Below, in pieces: positions 34,133 through 41,455 of a stretch of DNA of 64,000 nt. The notes under the pieces were generated by a model. The model was not told where the DNA came from. It ran no database searches and worked only from the letters and a program-made list of their open reading frames with translations. The position numbers and the translations under genes were made by a program. Source of the stretch: Streptomyces sp. NBC_01463 (lineage in GTDB: Bacteria > Actinomycetota > Actinomycetes > Streptomycetales > Streptomycetaceae); contig CP109468.1 in NCBI GenBank assembly GCA_036227345.1, forward strand, positions 5,642,001-5,706,000. Reading direction: 5' to 3'. Positions within the stretch are counted from its first letter, which is position 1; each line of letters begins with the position of its first letter.

Positions 34133-34756
34133 TCAGATGTGAAGGTCGTCCGGAAAGCAGTCCGAGCGCAGCTCCACGGGCAGATGCCCGGTGTCGTTGT
34201 AGAGGAGTACGGCGGCGGGCCGGCCGGGCTCGTACCGGATCACGGTCAGTGCGGCGTTGGCGTGGTAGAGGCCCATCCACCGCCATTTCGGAGCGTCGAG
34301 GGCATCCCGGAGGAGCCAGCCGGTGAGGAAGTTGTGGGTGACGAGCAGTTCATGGCGCGGCGCATCCCCGTCCACCGCCCCCGTGAACCGGACGAGCGCC
34401 TCCCGGGCCAGCTCCGGCCCCTGTTCGCGCTCCTGGGCCGGGAACTGGGCCAGGCGGGCGACCATGGCGTCGGCCGACTCCGGAGGCAGCTCGGCCCGTT
34501 GGGGCAGGTACGGAAGGTAGTCCCCGGCGGGTGCGGACACCTGAAGGGGAACGCCGTCGAGCTGCTCACCGATCAGCTGAGCGGTCTGCGCGGCCCGGGG
34601 AAGGGGACCGTGGTGGATGGCCGAGAGCGGGCAGCCCCGGAGCCGCTGCCCCAGCAGAGCCGCTTGTCGTCGGCCGCTCTCCGTCAGCTCACTCTCGTCC
34701 GGTGAGGCCTCACCGTGTCGCGTGAGATAGAGGTAGCGGGTGGCTGTTCCGGTCAT
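34133..34756 (-). CDS. Histidine phosphatase (phosphoglycerate-mutase-like) family protein
   Basis: A 207-residue cytoplasmic phosphatase. The phospho-accepting His is in LTRHGEAS, with the second Arg/His site in HHGPLPRAAQTA, the acid Glu region about residues 85-95, and the second His in LLVTHNFLTGWL. Family members dephosphorylate sugar phosphates, nucleotides or proteins. ATG at 34756 with AGAGGA 10 bases upstream. Divergent from the MerR-peroxiredoxin gene, with about 180 bp between. Confidence 0.9.
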   Translation of the reverse strand: MTGTATRYLYLTRHGEASPDESELTESGRRQAALLGQRLRGCPLSAIHHGPLPRAAQTAQLIGEQLDGVPLQVSAPAGDYLPYLPQRAELPPESADAMVARLAQFPAQEREQGPELAREALVRFTGAVDGDAPRHELLVTHNFLTGWLLRDALDAPKWRWMGLYHANAALTVIRYEPGRPAAVLLYNDTGHLPVELRSDCFPDDLHI

Positions 34757-34894
34757 GGAGGCGAGATCCTCTGGAAGCGTGTCGGTGATCGTACGAGTCC
34801 CTGGACGGACGCCGCCGGCTGCCCGCGTGGTTCCGGCCGCGGGCGGGGAAGCCGCGCAGGTTCCGGGGGCCCGGGGACCTCGCCCGGCAGGCCC

Positions 34895-34926
34895 TTGACG
34901 TTGCCCCCGAGGGCAGGGTTTACGTT
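34895..34926 (+). promoter_or_regulatory. MerR-type promoter with 20-base spacer and operator
   Basis: -35 TTGACG (34895-34900) and -10 TACGTT (34921-34926) are separated by 20 bases instead of 17. The spacer contains the inverted repeat TGCCC-CCGA-GGGCA (34902-34915). Over-long spacers with a central dyad are the mark of promoters untwisted by MerR-family activators. The start codon at 34936 is 9 bases after the -10, so the message has almost no leader. Confidence 0.8.
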
Positions 34927-34935
34927 CGTCGCACG

Positions 34936-35991
34936 ATGAGGATCAGTGCTGTCGCGCGGCGCGCGGGTGTGACGACGAAGACGGTTCGCTACTACGAGTC
35001 GCTGGGCCTGATCGCGCCTGCCCGGCTCGCCAACGGCTACCGGGACTACTCCGAGCACGAGGCCAGGCTGGTGCGGGAGGCCCGGGAGCTGAACCGCCTG
35101 GGGATTCCGGTCGAGCGAACCCGTCCGTTCCTGGAATGCCTGGCCGGCGGCCGGGAGCACGTGGACGACTGCCCGTCCTCGCTGGCCGGCTACCGCGAGG
35201 CCATCGACGACCTGACCGAGCGGATCGAGGAACTCACCGCCCGCCGTTCCGTACTGGCCCGTCACCTCCACGAGGCGGCCCATCGCAACAGCCGAACCGG
35301 GGGAGCGGACACGGAAGGGGACAGCGCGAGCGACCCCGCCGACGGACCGGACACCGAAGAGAACAAGAAGGCAGTCGGCCCCGCCGACGGACCGGACACC
35401 GAAGGGACCACCGCGATCGACGCGAACGCACATCTGATCCGACTCCCCGCGGACCTGCCGGTCCCCGAGGACGACGGGGCGGCCGCGCACCTCCCGGGCC
35501 GGGCCGTACCGGAGACCGAGCTGCCCGACACCACAGGCGGCACCGTCGCGCTGCACACGCTGGGCGAGGGCCGGTCGGTCATCTACTGCTACCCACTCAC
35601 CGGACGCCCCGACACAGACCTCCCCGAGGGCTGGAACAGCATCCCCGGAGCACGGGGATGCACCGGCGAGGCCTGCGACTTCCGGGACCACCACGACGAC
35701 CTCGTGGCCGCCGGCGCGACCCGTGTCTACGGCCTGTCCAGCCAGGGAACGGCCTACCAGCAGGAGGTGGTGGACCGGCTGCGCCTCCCGTTCCCGATGC
35801 TCTCCGACACCGCGTTCCGCCTGTCCACGACGCTGGGCCTGCCCACGTTCGAGGCGGGCGGGGTGTCCCTGTACAAGCGCATCACGCTCGTCGTGCGCGA
35901 CGGCGTCATCGAGCACGTCTTCTATCCGGTCTTCCCGCCGAACGAGCACGCGCGGCAGGTACTCCGATGGCTCCGGGACAACCCCGCCTGA
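34936..35991 (+). CDS. MerR regulator fused to a PrxQ-like peroxiredoxin
   Basis: A 351-residue fusion. Residues 1-110 are a MerR winged helix and dimer helix (ISAVARRAGVTTKTVRYYESLGLI). Residues 120-180 are a charged linker with a 15-residue duplication (PADGPDTE twice). Residues 185-351 are a redoxin fold with IPGARGCTGEACDFRDH, giving peroxidatic Cys242 and resolving Cys247 in PrxQ spacing. It probably senses peroxide with the Prx part and changes transcription with the MerR part, or is a peroxidase that regulates itself. Cys68 and Cys79 in the regulator half are additional redox candidates. A nitroreductase gene follows 104 bp downstream. Confidence 0.9.
   Translation: MRISAVARRAGVTTKTVRYYESLGLIAPARLANGYRDYSEHEARLVREARELNRLGIPVERTRPFLECLAGGREHVDDCPSSLAGYREAIDDLTERIEELTARRSVLARHLHEAAHRNSRTGGADTEGDSASDPADGPDTEENKKAVGPADGPDTEGTTAIDANAHLIRLPADLPVPEDDGAAAHLPGRAVPETELPDTTGGTVALHTLGEGRSVIYCYPLTGRPDTDLPEGWNSIPGARGCTGEACDFRDHHDDLVAAGATRVYGLSSQGTAYQQEVVDRLRLPFPMLSDTAFRLSTTLGLPTFEAGGVSLYKRITLVVRDGVIEHVFYPVFPPNEHARQVLRWLRDNPA
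35334..35404 (+). repeat. 45-bp-period tandem duplication inside the linker
   Basis: The 26-base unit starting CCCCGCCGACGGACCGG occurs at 35334 and again at 35379. It encodes PADGPDTE twice, in frame, in the linker between the MerR and peroxiredoxin domains. It lengthens the linker without changing either domain. Confidence 0.85.
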
Positions 35992-36095
35992 CCGGAGGGG
36001 AGTTCCCGGCCGCACCCTGGTTGCCTTGGCCGGGGGAGACGCAGCGACACTCGTCGAACCTGGACCTGGAGCAACCGTAGGGAGGATCCGAAGCC

Positions 36096-36761
36096 GTGGA
36101 CGTGTATGAGGCCGTGGACAGCCGCAGAGCCGTGCGGGCGTTCAGCAATGAACCGGTGTCCAGGGAGGCGCTGGAACGAGTGCTGACCGCGGCAACGCGG
36201 TCCCCGTCGAGCGGGAACCTCCAGCCGTGGCGGATGTACGTCGTGGCCGGTGAGCCCCTGGCCGAGCTGAAGAGGCGCGCGACGGCCCGGGCGGTGGCGG
36301 GTGACCCGGGTGACGACCGGGAGTATCCGATGTACCCGGCCGAACTGAAGCCCCCGTACGCGGACCGGTTCTCCGCCGCGGCCGCCCAGCGGTACGAGGC
36401 TCTGGGAATCGAGCGCGACGACCCCGGCAGACCTCGGCGGATCGCCACCTTGAACGCGCAGGCATTCGGGGCGCCGGTCGTCCTGTTCTGCTACGTCGAC
36501 GAGTCGATGGGCCCCGGGCAGTGGGCCGACGCGGGGATGTACGTACAGACGGTCATGCTGCTGTTGAGGGCGGAAGGCCTGCACAGCTGCCCCCAGGTGA
36601 TGTGGACCATGTACCGCAGGACCGTCGGCGAGACGGTCGGAGCCGACGACGGCCTCGTACTGTTCTGCGGTGTCTCCGTGGGATTCGAGAAGGTGGACGT
36701 GCCACGGCTGCGTACCGGGCGGGCGGACATGACGGAGACGGTGAGCTTCATCGGCATGTGA
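36096..36761 (+). CDS. Nitroreductase family FMN oxidoreductase
   Basis: A 221-residue NAD(P)H-dependent flavoenzyme. The N-terminal VDSRRAVRAFSNEPVSREALERVL and ATRSPSSGNLQPWRMYVV carry the FMN-phosphate Arg/Ser residues of the family, and LHSCPQVMW and the C-terminal half form the dimer face. Substrates of relatives are quinones, nitroaromatics or unsaturated carbonyls. GTG 36096 has GGAGG 10 bases upstream. Its position behind the MerR-peroxiredoxin gene suggests a shared oxidative-stress role. Confidence 0.92.
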   Translation: MDVYEAVDSRRAVRAFSNEPVSREALERVLTAATRSPSSGNLQPWRMYVVAGEPLAELKRRATARAVAGDPGDDREYPMYPAELKPPYADRFSAAAAQRYEALGIERDDPGRPRRIATLNAQAFGAPVVLFCYVDESMGPGQWADAGMYVQTVMLLLRAEGLHSCPQVMWTMYRRTVGETVGADDGLVLFCGVSVGFEKVDVPRLRTGRADMTETVSFIGM

Positions 36762-36851
36762 CCGCCGGGCATCTCCGCAGTCGCATGCTGGGCGGCGCAC
36801 CGGCGGCCGTCGGTGCGGTGAGCGATCCGCGGATTGCGCGCGCGCCTCGCC

Positions 36852-37670
36852 TCAGTAGTGCCACCGGTTCGCACTGGCCTGATAGCCGCAGGTGATCTTT
36901 CGCCCGGCGGCGTCCGTGGTCGTCGCCCCGACATCGGCCTTCCGGCAGAACTGCCCGGCGTGGTAGCAGTTACCGGCGTTGGACCGGATGCTGCACACCT
37001 GCGTACTGCCGGAGCCACCACCCGCCGAGGTACCCCCACCCGAGCCGGACCCACCGCTGCTGCCGCCACTGCTGCCGCTGCCGCCGGGCGAGGACGACCC
37101 GCCGCTGCTGCCGGACGTACCGCTGGAAGAGGAGCGCGGCGGGTGCGCGCACGACTCGTTGACGCCCACGATCTTGAAGGCGAGCCTGGTGGTGGTGCTG
37201 TAGCTGCCGGAGGACGAACTCTGCGAGCACACCTTCCAGTTCGATGTGCTCACCACGGAACGCCGAAGCTCGCTCGCGTCCGTGTACGACACGGACTTGA
37301 CGTGGTGTCCGCGGGCGTCGGCCACGGCCTTCCGGAGGTTCCACCCCGTGTAGTTGCCGACCGCCTCCAGGACGACCGGCTTCTTCGAGGGCGTCGCGGA
37401 GGGGGACGTCGAGGCGGTGGCGGGCGGGGACGTGGAGACCGTGGCCGAGGGGGAGGCCGAAGCCGTGGCGGACGGCACCGTCGATGTGCTCGCCGAAGCC
37501 GCGGCCGAAGCGGCGTCCTGGTCCCCGGCGGAGCACGCCGAGATGCCGACGGAGAGGGCCATGAGCCCGACCACCAGGGCTCCGTAGGCCCGTCGGGGCT
37601 TCTTCCTTCCCCACTTCATGCCCTGGGCACCGTTGGATATCGAAGACCTCGGTGCATCCCGAAGAGACAT
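36852..37670 (-). CDS. Lipoprotein with PASTA-like domain and Ser/Gly linker
   Basis: A 272-residue lipoprotein: basic N-terminus, hydrophobic segment and lipobox GISAC (Cys about 46). A Thr/Ser/Ala-rich spacer (SATASASPSATVSTS) follows, then a domain of about 65 residues (VGNYTGWNLRKAVADA...NWKVCSQ) resembling the PASTA-like domain of Streptomyces surface proteins. A Gly/Ser linker leads to a small Cys-rich C-terminus (QVCSIRSNAGNCYHAGQFCRKAD...ITCGY). Function unknown; the layout suits a wall-spanning surface protein. Start ATG 37670 with AGGGGG upstream; ATG 37619 also possible. Confidence 0.82.
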   Translation of the reverse strand: MSLRDAPRSSISNGAQGMKWGRKKPRRAYGALVVGLMALSVGISACSAGDQDAASAAASASTSTVPSATASASPSATVSTSPPATASTSPSATPSKKPVVLEAVGNYTGWNLRKAVADARGHHVKSVSYTDASELRRSVVSTSNWKVCSQSSSSGSYSTTTRLAFKIVGVNESCAHPPRSSSSGTSGSSGGSSSPGGSGSSGGSSGGSGSGGGTSAGGGSGSTQVCSIRSNAGNCYHAGQFCRKADVGATTTDAAGRKITCGYQASANRWHY

Positions 37671-37998
37671 GCCGCCCCCTGCTTCTTGTTCTCGATCGTT
37701 GCTGCCGCCCCACGACTGCGCCTGCTGCGCCGCGTCGTGTCGTGTCGTGGATGCGCGCCGACGCCCGAGGTGAGAGTCACCAGGAGCGCCAGGACGGTGA
37801 GATCTTAAGACTTTGTGAGGATGGTGTGTAGCTGGTATCGATATTTCGTGATGATGCGCCGGTGTCTCTGGTACGGGCGCTCGCGCGACGGCCGGCTCGG
37901 TGCCCCGGCTTGCGGGCTCTCCGTTCCGTGACCGAACCGGTCGTCATTCGTGCTCCCCACGAGAGACGCACCTGTGCAGGCTGGTGCGGGGGGTTCTC
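37671..37998. other. Intergenic region between divergent lipoprotein genes
   Basis: About 330 bp without a credible gene. A short AT-richer core lies at 37800-37850 (containing TCTTAAGA and ATCGATAT), the likely place for the divergent promoters. I see no clear operator palindrome or riboswitch. Confidence 0.5.
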
Positions 37999-39348
37999 AT
38001 GCGCAGACTGCTCGGTCTTCTGATCCTTCTACCGCTGCTCACCGGCTGCTTCGCGCCGTCGCCGCCGCGCATCGGGGCGGACCAGGATCCCGAGGCCGCG
38101 TTCCGGGTGCCGCTGCCCGTACCGACGGATGCCTCGGGCGGTTGGGCTCTGGTGAACCGCCGCATGGGGATCATCGGGCAGGGGACGGTGGCGGCGAGGT
38201 TCGACGAGGACGGGAAGGTTCTCTGGCGTACGACGCTGCCGGATCAGTTCGCGCTCACCGGCCGCCCGGGTGGAACACACGCGGTCGCCACCCCCACCGG
38301 AGGCCCGCTGACACTCGTGGGCGCGGCGGCGTCCGGCCGGATGCCCGGCATGGCAACACTCGACCCCGTCACCGGCCGCTTCACGAGACTGGCCGCGCCC
38401 CCGGCCCGCCCGCCGGGGCAACTCCGGCTCGTCACCGTCGCGTCGACACCGGGAATCATCCACCAGGCGGTGGCCGCCACGTGCCTGCCCGGGGCCGCCT
38501 GCACGCTGACCGCCTGGGACGCCACCACCGGCAGGATCCTGTGGAAGCACCGAACCCGCGGCCCGGCGGTCTTCGCCGCCCCCTGCAACCAGGAGGGGGC
38601 CGGGGCATGGGGAAGTGCGGACCTCGGCCGGAAGTGCAGTCCGCTGGTCTTCGTCGCCGACGGCCGGCTCATGACGCTCCGGCGCGGTGAGGACCGGCTC
38701 CACGCCTGGCCCGTAGAACTGCCCCGAGGCGACATCGCCCAGGTGATCCCCACCCTCTACCGCACCCTCGTACTGACCACCCCGCACGGCCCCGGCTGCC
38801 AGGCCCGGGCAGCGGCGTACGACGTCACGACCGAGTCCCCCGCCCCGGCCTGGCAGCACACCTTCACCTGGGACCAGCCCCAGGCGGCCGTCCGCGAAGG
38901 CTGCCGCAGGGACCCGTCGATCCCGCTCCTCATGAGCTACCGCCTGACCCTGCCGGATGCGGCGGGCGCCTTGATCGGGGACGAGTACCACGGCACGTTC
39001 CCGCTGCGCCTGAAGCCGGGCGAATACCCGGTCGCCCGCAGGAGCAGCATCCTCGCCTACCGTGCGGACGGCACGTACCGCGACCCGAATCCCCATCCGG
39101 GTCCCGATCCCACCCCGTCGGACACCTCCCTGCACCGCCCCGCCGAACTCACCCCCACCGCACAGGACATGGGCCAGGGCGCCTGGTACGTCCCCGGGAG
39201 GGGCCGGCGGGGCGAGATCATCGCCGTCGACGTCTACGGCAGGACCGCCTGGCGACGAACGACGAGTGGGCCGCCGTTCTTCCTCTCGGACAACAGGCTG
39301 GTGTACGCGCACGGTGCGAGCCTTGTGGGGGTGCGGGCGCCGGGGTGA
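37999..39348 (+). CDS. Lipoprotein with PQQ-like beta-propeller
   Basis: A 449-residue lipoprotein: MRRLLGLLILLPLLTGC gives a clear signal and lipobox (Cys17). The mature part has repeated blade-like segments ending in W-x-x (DEDGKVLWRTTLP, WDATTGRILWKHRT, AAYDVTTESPAPAWQHTF, AVDVYGRTAWRRT), as in PQQ-binding-like propellers. No PQQ enzyme residues are evident, so a binding or scaffold role outside the membrane is likely. ATG 37999 follows a G-rich site. Last normal-G+C gene before the accessory insert. Confidence 0.85.
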   Translation: MRRLLGLLILLPLLTGCFAPSPPRIGADQDPEAAFRVPLPVPTDASGGWALVNRRMGIIGQGTVAARFDEDGKVLWRTTLPDQFALTGRPGGTHAVATPTGGPLTLVGAAASGRMPGMATLDPVTGRFTRLAAPPARPPGQLRLVTVASTPGIIHQAVAATCLPGAACTLTAWDATTGRILWKHRTRGPAVFAAPCNQEGAGAWGSADLGRKCSPLVFVADGRLMTLRRGEDRLHAWPVELPRGDIAQVIPTLYRTLVLTTPHGPGCQARAAAYDVTTESPAPAWQHTFTWDQPQAAVREGCRRDPSIPLLMSYRLTLPDAAGALIGDEYHGTFPLRLKPGEYPVARRSSILAYRADGTYRDPNPHPGPDPTPSDTSLHRPAELTPTAQDMGQGAWYVPGRGRRGEIIAVDVYGRTAWRRTTSGPPFFLSDNRLVYAHGASLVGVRAPG

Positions 39349-39423
39349 GCGTCCGCGTCCTCGTTCCTATAGGAAGGCAGGGAGGTTATGGGGCTGCGTC
39401 TGCTCGGCAACGGCAGCTCTCAG

Positions 39424-39618
39424 TCAGCGAATCTCGCCTGCCCGTACCGATCCGACGAAGTCCGCCCAAGCTGCTGGGCCGACGTGGAATCGGCCGCTGC
39501 TCGGCCGCTTGCTGTCGCGCACAGATGCGCCGACGGAGGTGAAGGCCGCTTCAATGCATTCAGTCCCGCTGCCCCCGCTGTATGACGACTTGAACCACTG
39601 GGTGTCCTCGTGATCCAT
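39424..39618 (-). CDS. DUF397 small regulatory protein
   Basis: A 64-residue DUF397 protein with the family opening WFKSSYSGGSGTECIEAA and the closing SGRFHVGPAAWADFVGSVRAGE. These proteins are encoded next to WhiJ-type XRE regulators in Streptomyces and modulate them. The ATG overlaps the stop codon of the XRE gene by one base, implying translational coupling. Confidence 0.93.
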   Translation of the reverse strand: MDHEDTQWFKSSYSGGSGTECIEAAFTSVGASVRDSKRPSSGRFHVGPAAWADFVGSVRAGEIR

Positions 39619-40463
39619 CACAGCTCCTCGCAAACCTGGTTCAGGAGCGCGGTAGAGGACTGGAGATCCAGCGCCTGCGCGCGCAAGTACTCGAACGCCA
39701 ACTTATAGCGTTCGAGTTCCCGCGGCTTCTCCATGAACAGCCCGCCACCGATGATGTCCACGTAGACCACATCGAGTTCAGGTGCCGACCCACCCAGGAT
39801 GACGAAGCTGCCCACGGCCGCTGCATGGGCCCCCGCTTCGAACGGCAGTATCTGCACCGTGATGTTGGGCTGGGCCGATGCTGCGATCAGGTGCTGCAAC
39901 TGTTCACGCATGATGGATCGCCCCCCGACCATCCGTCGGATGACTGCTTCGTCGATCACTGCCCAGAGGTGTGGTGGCTCATCACGCGCGAGGAGCTCCT
40001 GACGCTTCATTCGGATGTCGACCATGTGATTGATCTCTTGGTCGGTACATCTCATCTCTGACGCTCGGTGAACTGCCTCGGCGTACGCGCGAGTTTGAAG
40101 TAGCCCTGGAACGTACATGCAGGCGTAGTGACCCTCACTCACCACCTCGTCTTCGAGGGTGAGCATGAGGTTCATGGATTCGGGGATTGGGTCGGCCAGC
40201 GACCGCCACCAGCCTTGGATGCGAGCTCCTTTGGCCAGATCGACCAGCGATTCTCGTTCCTGGTCAGACGCTCCGTACTCCCGGCAAAGAGCGTCCACGG
40301 CAGGCCACTTGACCGTTCCTTCCTTCGTCTCGTATCGACTCAGCGTGGCCTTGGAGATACCCACGCGGGCACCCGCCTCCTCCAAGGTGAGGCCCTTTGC
40401 GTCACGGAGGCGGCGCAAGTCTGCTCCCAGCTGACGCCTGCGGGTAGTCGGTCCAACTGGCAT
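39618..40463 (-). CDS. WhiJ-like XRE regulator with DUF5753 domain
   Basis: A 281-residue regulator. The N-terminal helix-turn-helix (LRRLRDAKGLTLEEAGARVGISKATLSRYE) is followed by the DUF5753 region (GWWRSLADPIPESMNLMLTLEDE...YVPGLLQTRAYAEAV...RQELLARDEPPHLWAVIDEAVI...NITVQILPF). Relatives such as WhiJ regulate sporulation and antibiotic genes, acting with a DUF397 partner and an ATPase-like protein, both present here on either side. It is divergent from the HATPase gene, and the gap carries a direct repeat that could be its operator. Confidence 0.93.
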   Translation of the reverse strand: MPVGPTTRRRQLGADLRRLRDAKGLTLEEAGARVGISKATLSRYETKEGTVKWPAVDALCREYGASDQERESLVDLAKGARIQGWWRSLADPIPESMNLMLTLEDEVVSEGHYACMYVPGLLQTRAYAEAVHRASEMRCTDQEINHMVDIRMKRQELLARDEPPHLWAVIDEAVIRRMVGGRSIMREQLQHLIAASAQPNITVQILPFEAGAHAAAVGSFVILGGSAPELDVVYVDIIGGGLFMEKPRELERYKLAFEYLRAQALDLQSSTALLNQVCEEL

Positions 40464-40576
40464 GTCTTCGGCCCTTCAAGTCGGTCTCCGAGAGGGTGCA
40501 TGGCGCCGAGCCGTGCGAGCAAGGTGGCGCACGACGGGGGCGCGCGTCGAGGTTGTGCACTCCCGAAAGATCGTGG

Positions 40577-40601
40577 TGAGAGTTCCATTTTGAGAGTTCC
40601 A
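40577..40601. repeat. Direct repeat in the XRE/HATPase divergent gap
   Basis: TGAGAGTTCCA occurs at 40577-40587 and 40591-40601, starts 14 bases apart. It lies between the divergent starts at 40463 and 40667, a candidate binding site for the XRE regulator. Confidence 0.6.
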
Positions 40602-40666
40602 CTGTCACCTTATGAGACGAGGCGGGAGCACGTAGTGACCGCCAAGGCTTGGGAAGGGTGATGGGT

Positions 40667-41329
40667 ATGACTGGGTGCCGATTTGGTGTCGAGCGGAAGC
40701 GGTGGGAGCTTCCGTTCTTGGCGGAGGAGTGCGAGCTTGCTGGCCTACGTCGGGTGGTGCGGCTTCAGTTGGGGCTCTGGGGGCTCCCCTCGCTGGTTCA
40801 CGCGGCTCAGATCTGCGTAACTGAGCTCACGAGCAACGTGATCAAGCACGTGGGTGTGGGGGTGTCGGCCTGTCTGGCGGTGAGTATGAACGGCAGTCAC
40901 TTGCGTATTGAGGTGAGCGACCCCGACGGGCATCGGCTTCCGACGCTCGTCAGGCCTGCTGGCTTGGAGGAGTGGGGGCGCGGCATGGCCCTGGTGGATG
41001 GAGTGGCTGCCCGGTGGGGTGTGATCGTCCGTGGCGTTTCCAAGACCACTTGGTGTGAGCTAACCACTGATCTGCAATCGGCCGACGGTCATGTCGCGAG
41101 TGAACAGGTGGCAAAGGCGGAAGCGCTTTTGGGTCTCTGTGGGTTGGGGGAGCGCCTCGGGCGCTCGCAGCCGAGGCGGCTGAGCGTGAAGGAAGCCGCG
41201 GAGGCAGCCACCGGCCTGATCGCTGACCTTCTACTCTGGCTAAGGGCGCATGGCTTCGACGCTGACGAGGCGCTTGACCGTGCGCAACTCCTCTTCGAAG
41301 TCGAGTCGGAGGCGGAGGAGGTCGCGTGA
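40667..41329 (+). CDS. HATPase domain protein (anti-sigma-factor-like, AbaA/WhiJ-cluster type)
   Basis: About 220 residues. The GHKL ATPase motifs are present: N-box CVTELTSNVIKHV, G1 SDPDGHRLP, G2 GRGMALVDGVA. The C-terminal 70 residues are an extension with no known domain. Such proteins form the third part of the XRE/DUF397/ATPase sets in Streptomyces. ATG 40667 has GAAGGG 9 bases upstream; ATG 40661 and an upstream TTG are possible. Base composition is lower in G+C than the flanks. Confidence 0.88.
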   Translation: MTGCRFGVERKRWELPFLAEECELAGLRRVVRLQLGLWGLPSLVHAAQICVTELTSNVIKHVGVGVSACLAVSMNGSHLRIEVSDPDGHRLPTLVRPAGLEEWGRGMALVDGVAARWGVIVRGVSKTTWCELTTDLQSADGHVASEQVAKAEALLGLCGLGERLGRSQPRRLSVKEAAEAATGLIADLLLWLRAHGFDADEALDRAQLLFEVESEAEEVA

Positions 41330-41455
41330 GTCATCTGGCCCGTCAAGGCACGTGTTTAGGGCGCTGTTGCTACCCGAGCATGAAATAGACCCTGCGTGTC
41401 TGCGTCACCACCGCAGTCGGTGGGCGGACCGGTCGCAGGGGCTCTCGGTGCAGCT

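Noticed and set aside
39349..39423. Attachment site or tRNA at the left edge of the accessory insert
   Set aside because: I found no tRNA-like fold, no integrase and no direct repeat matching the right edge near 44680.
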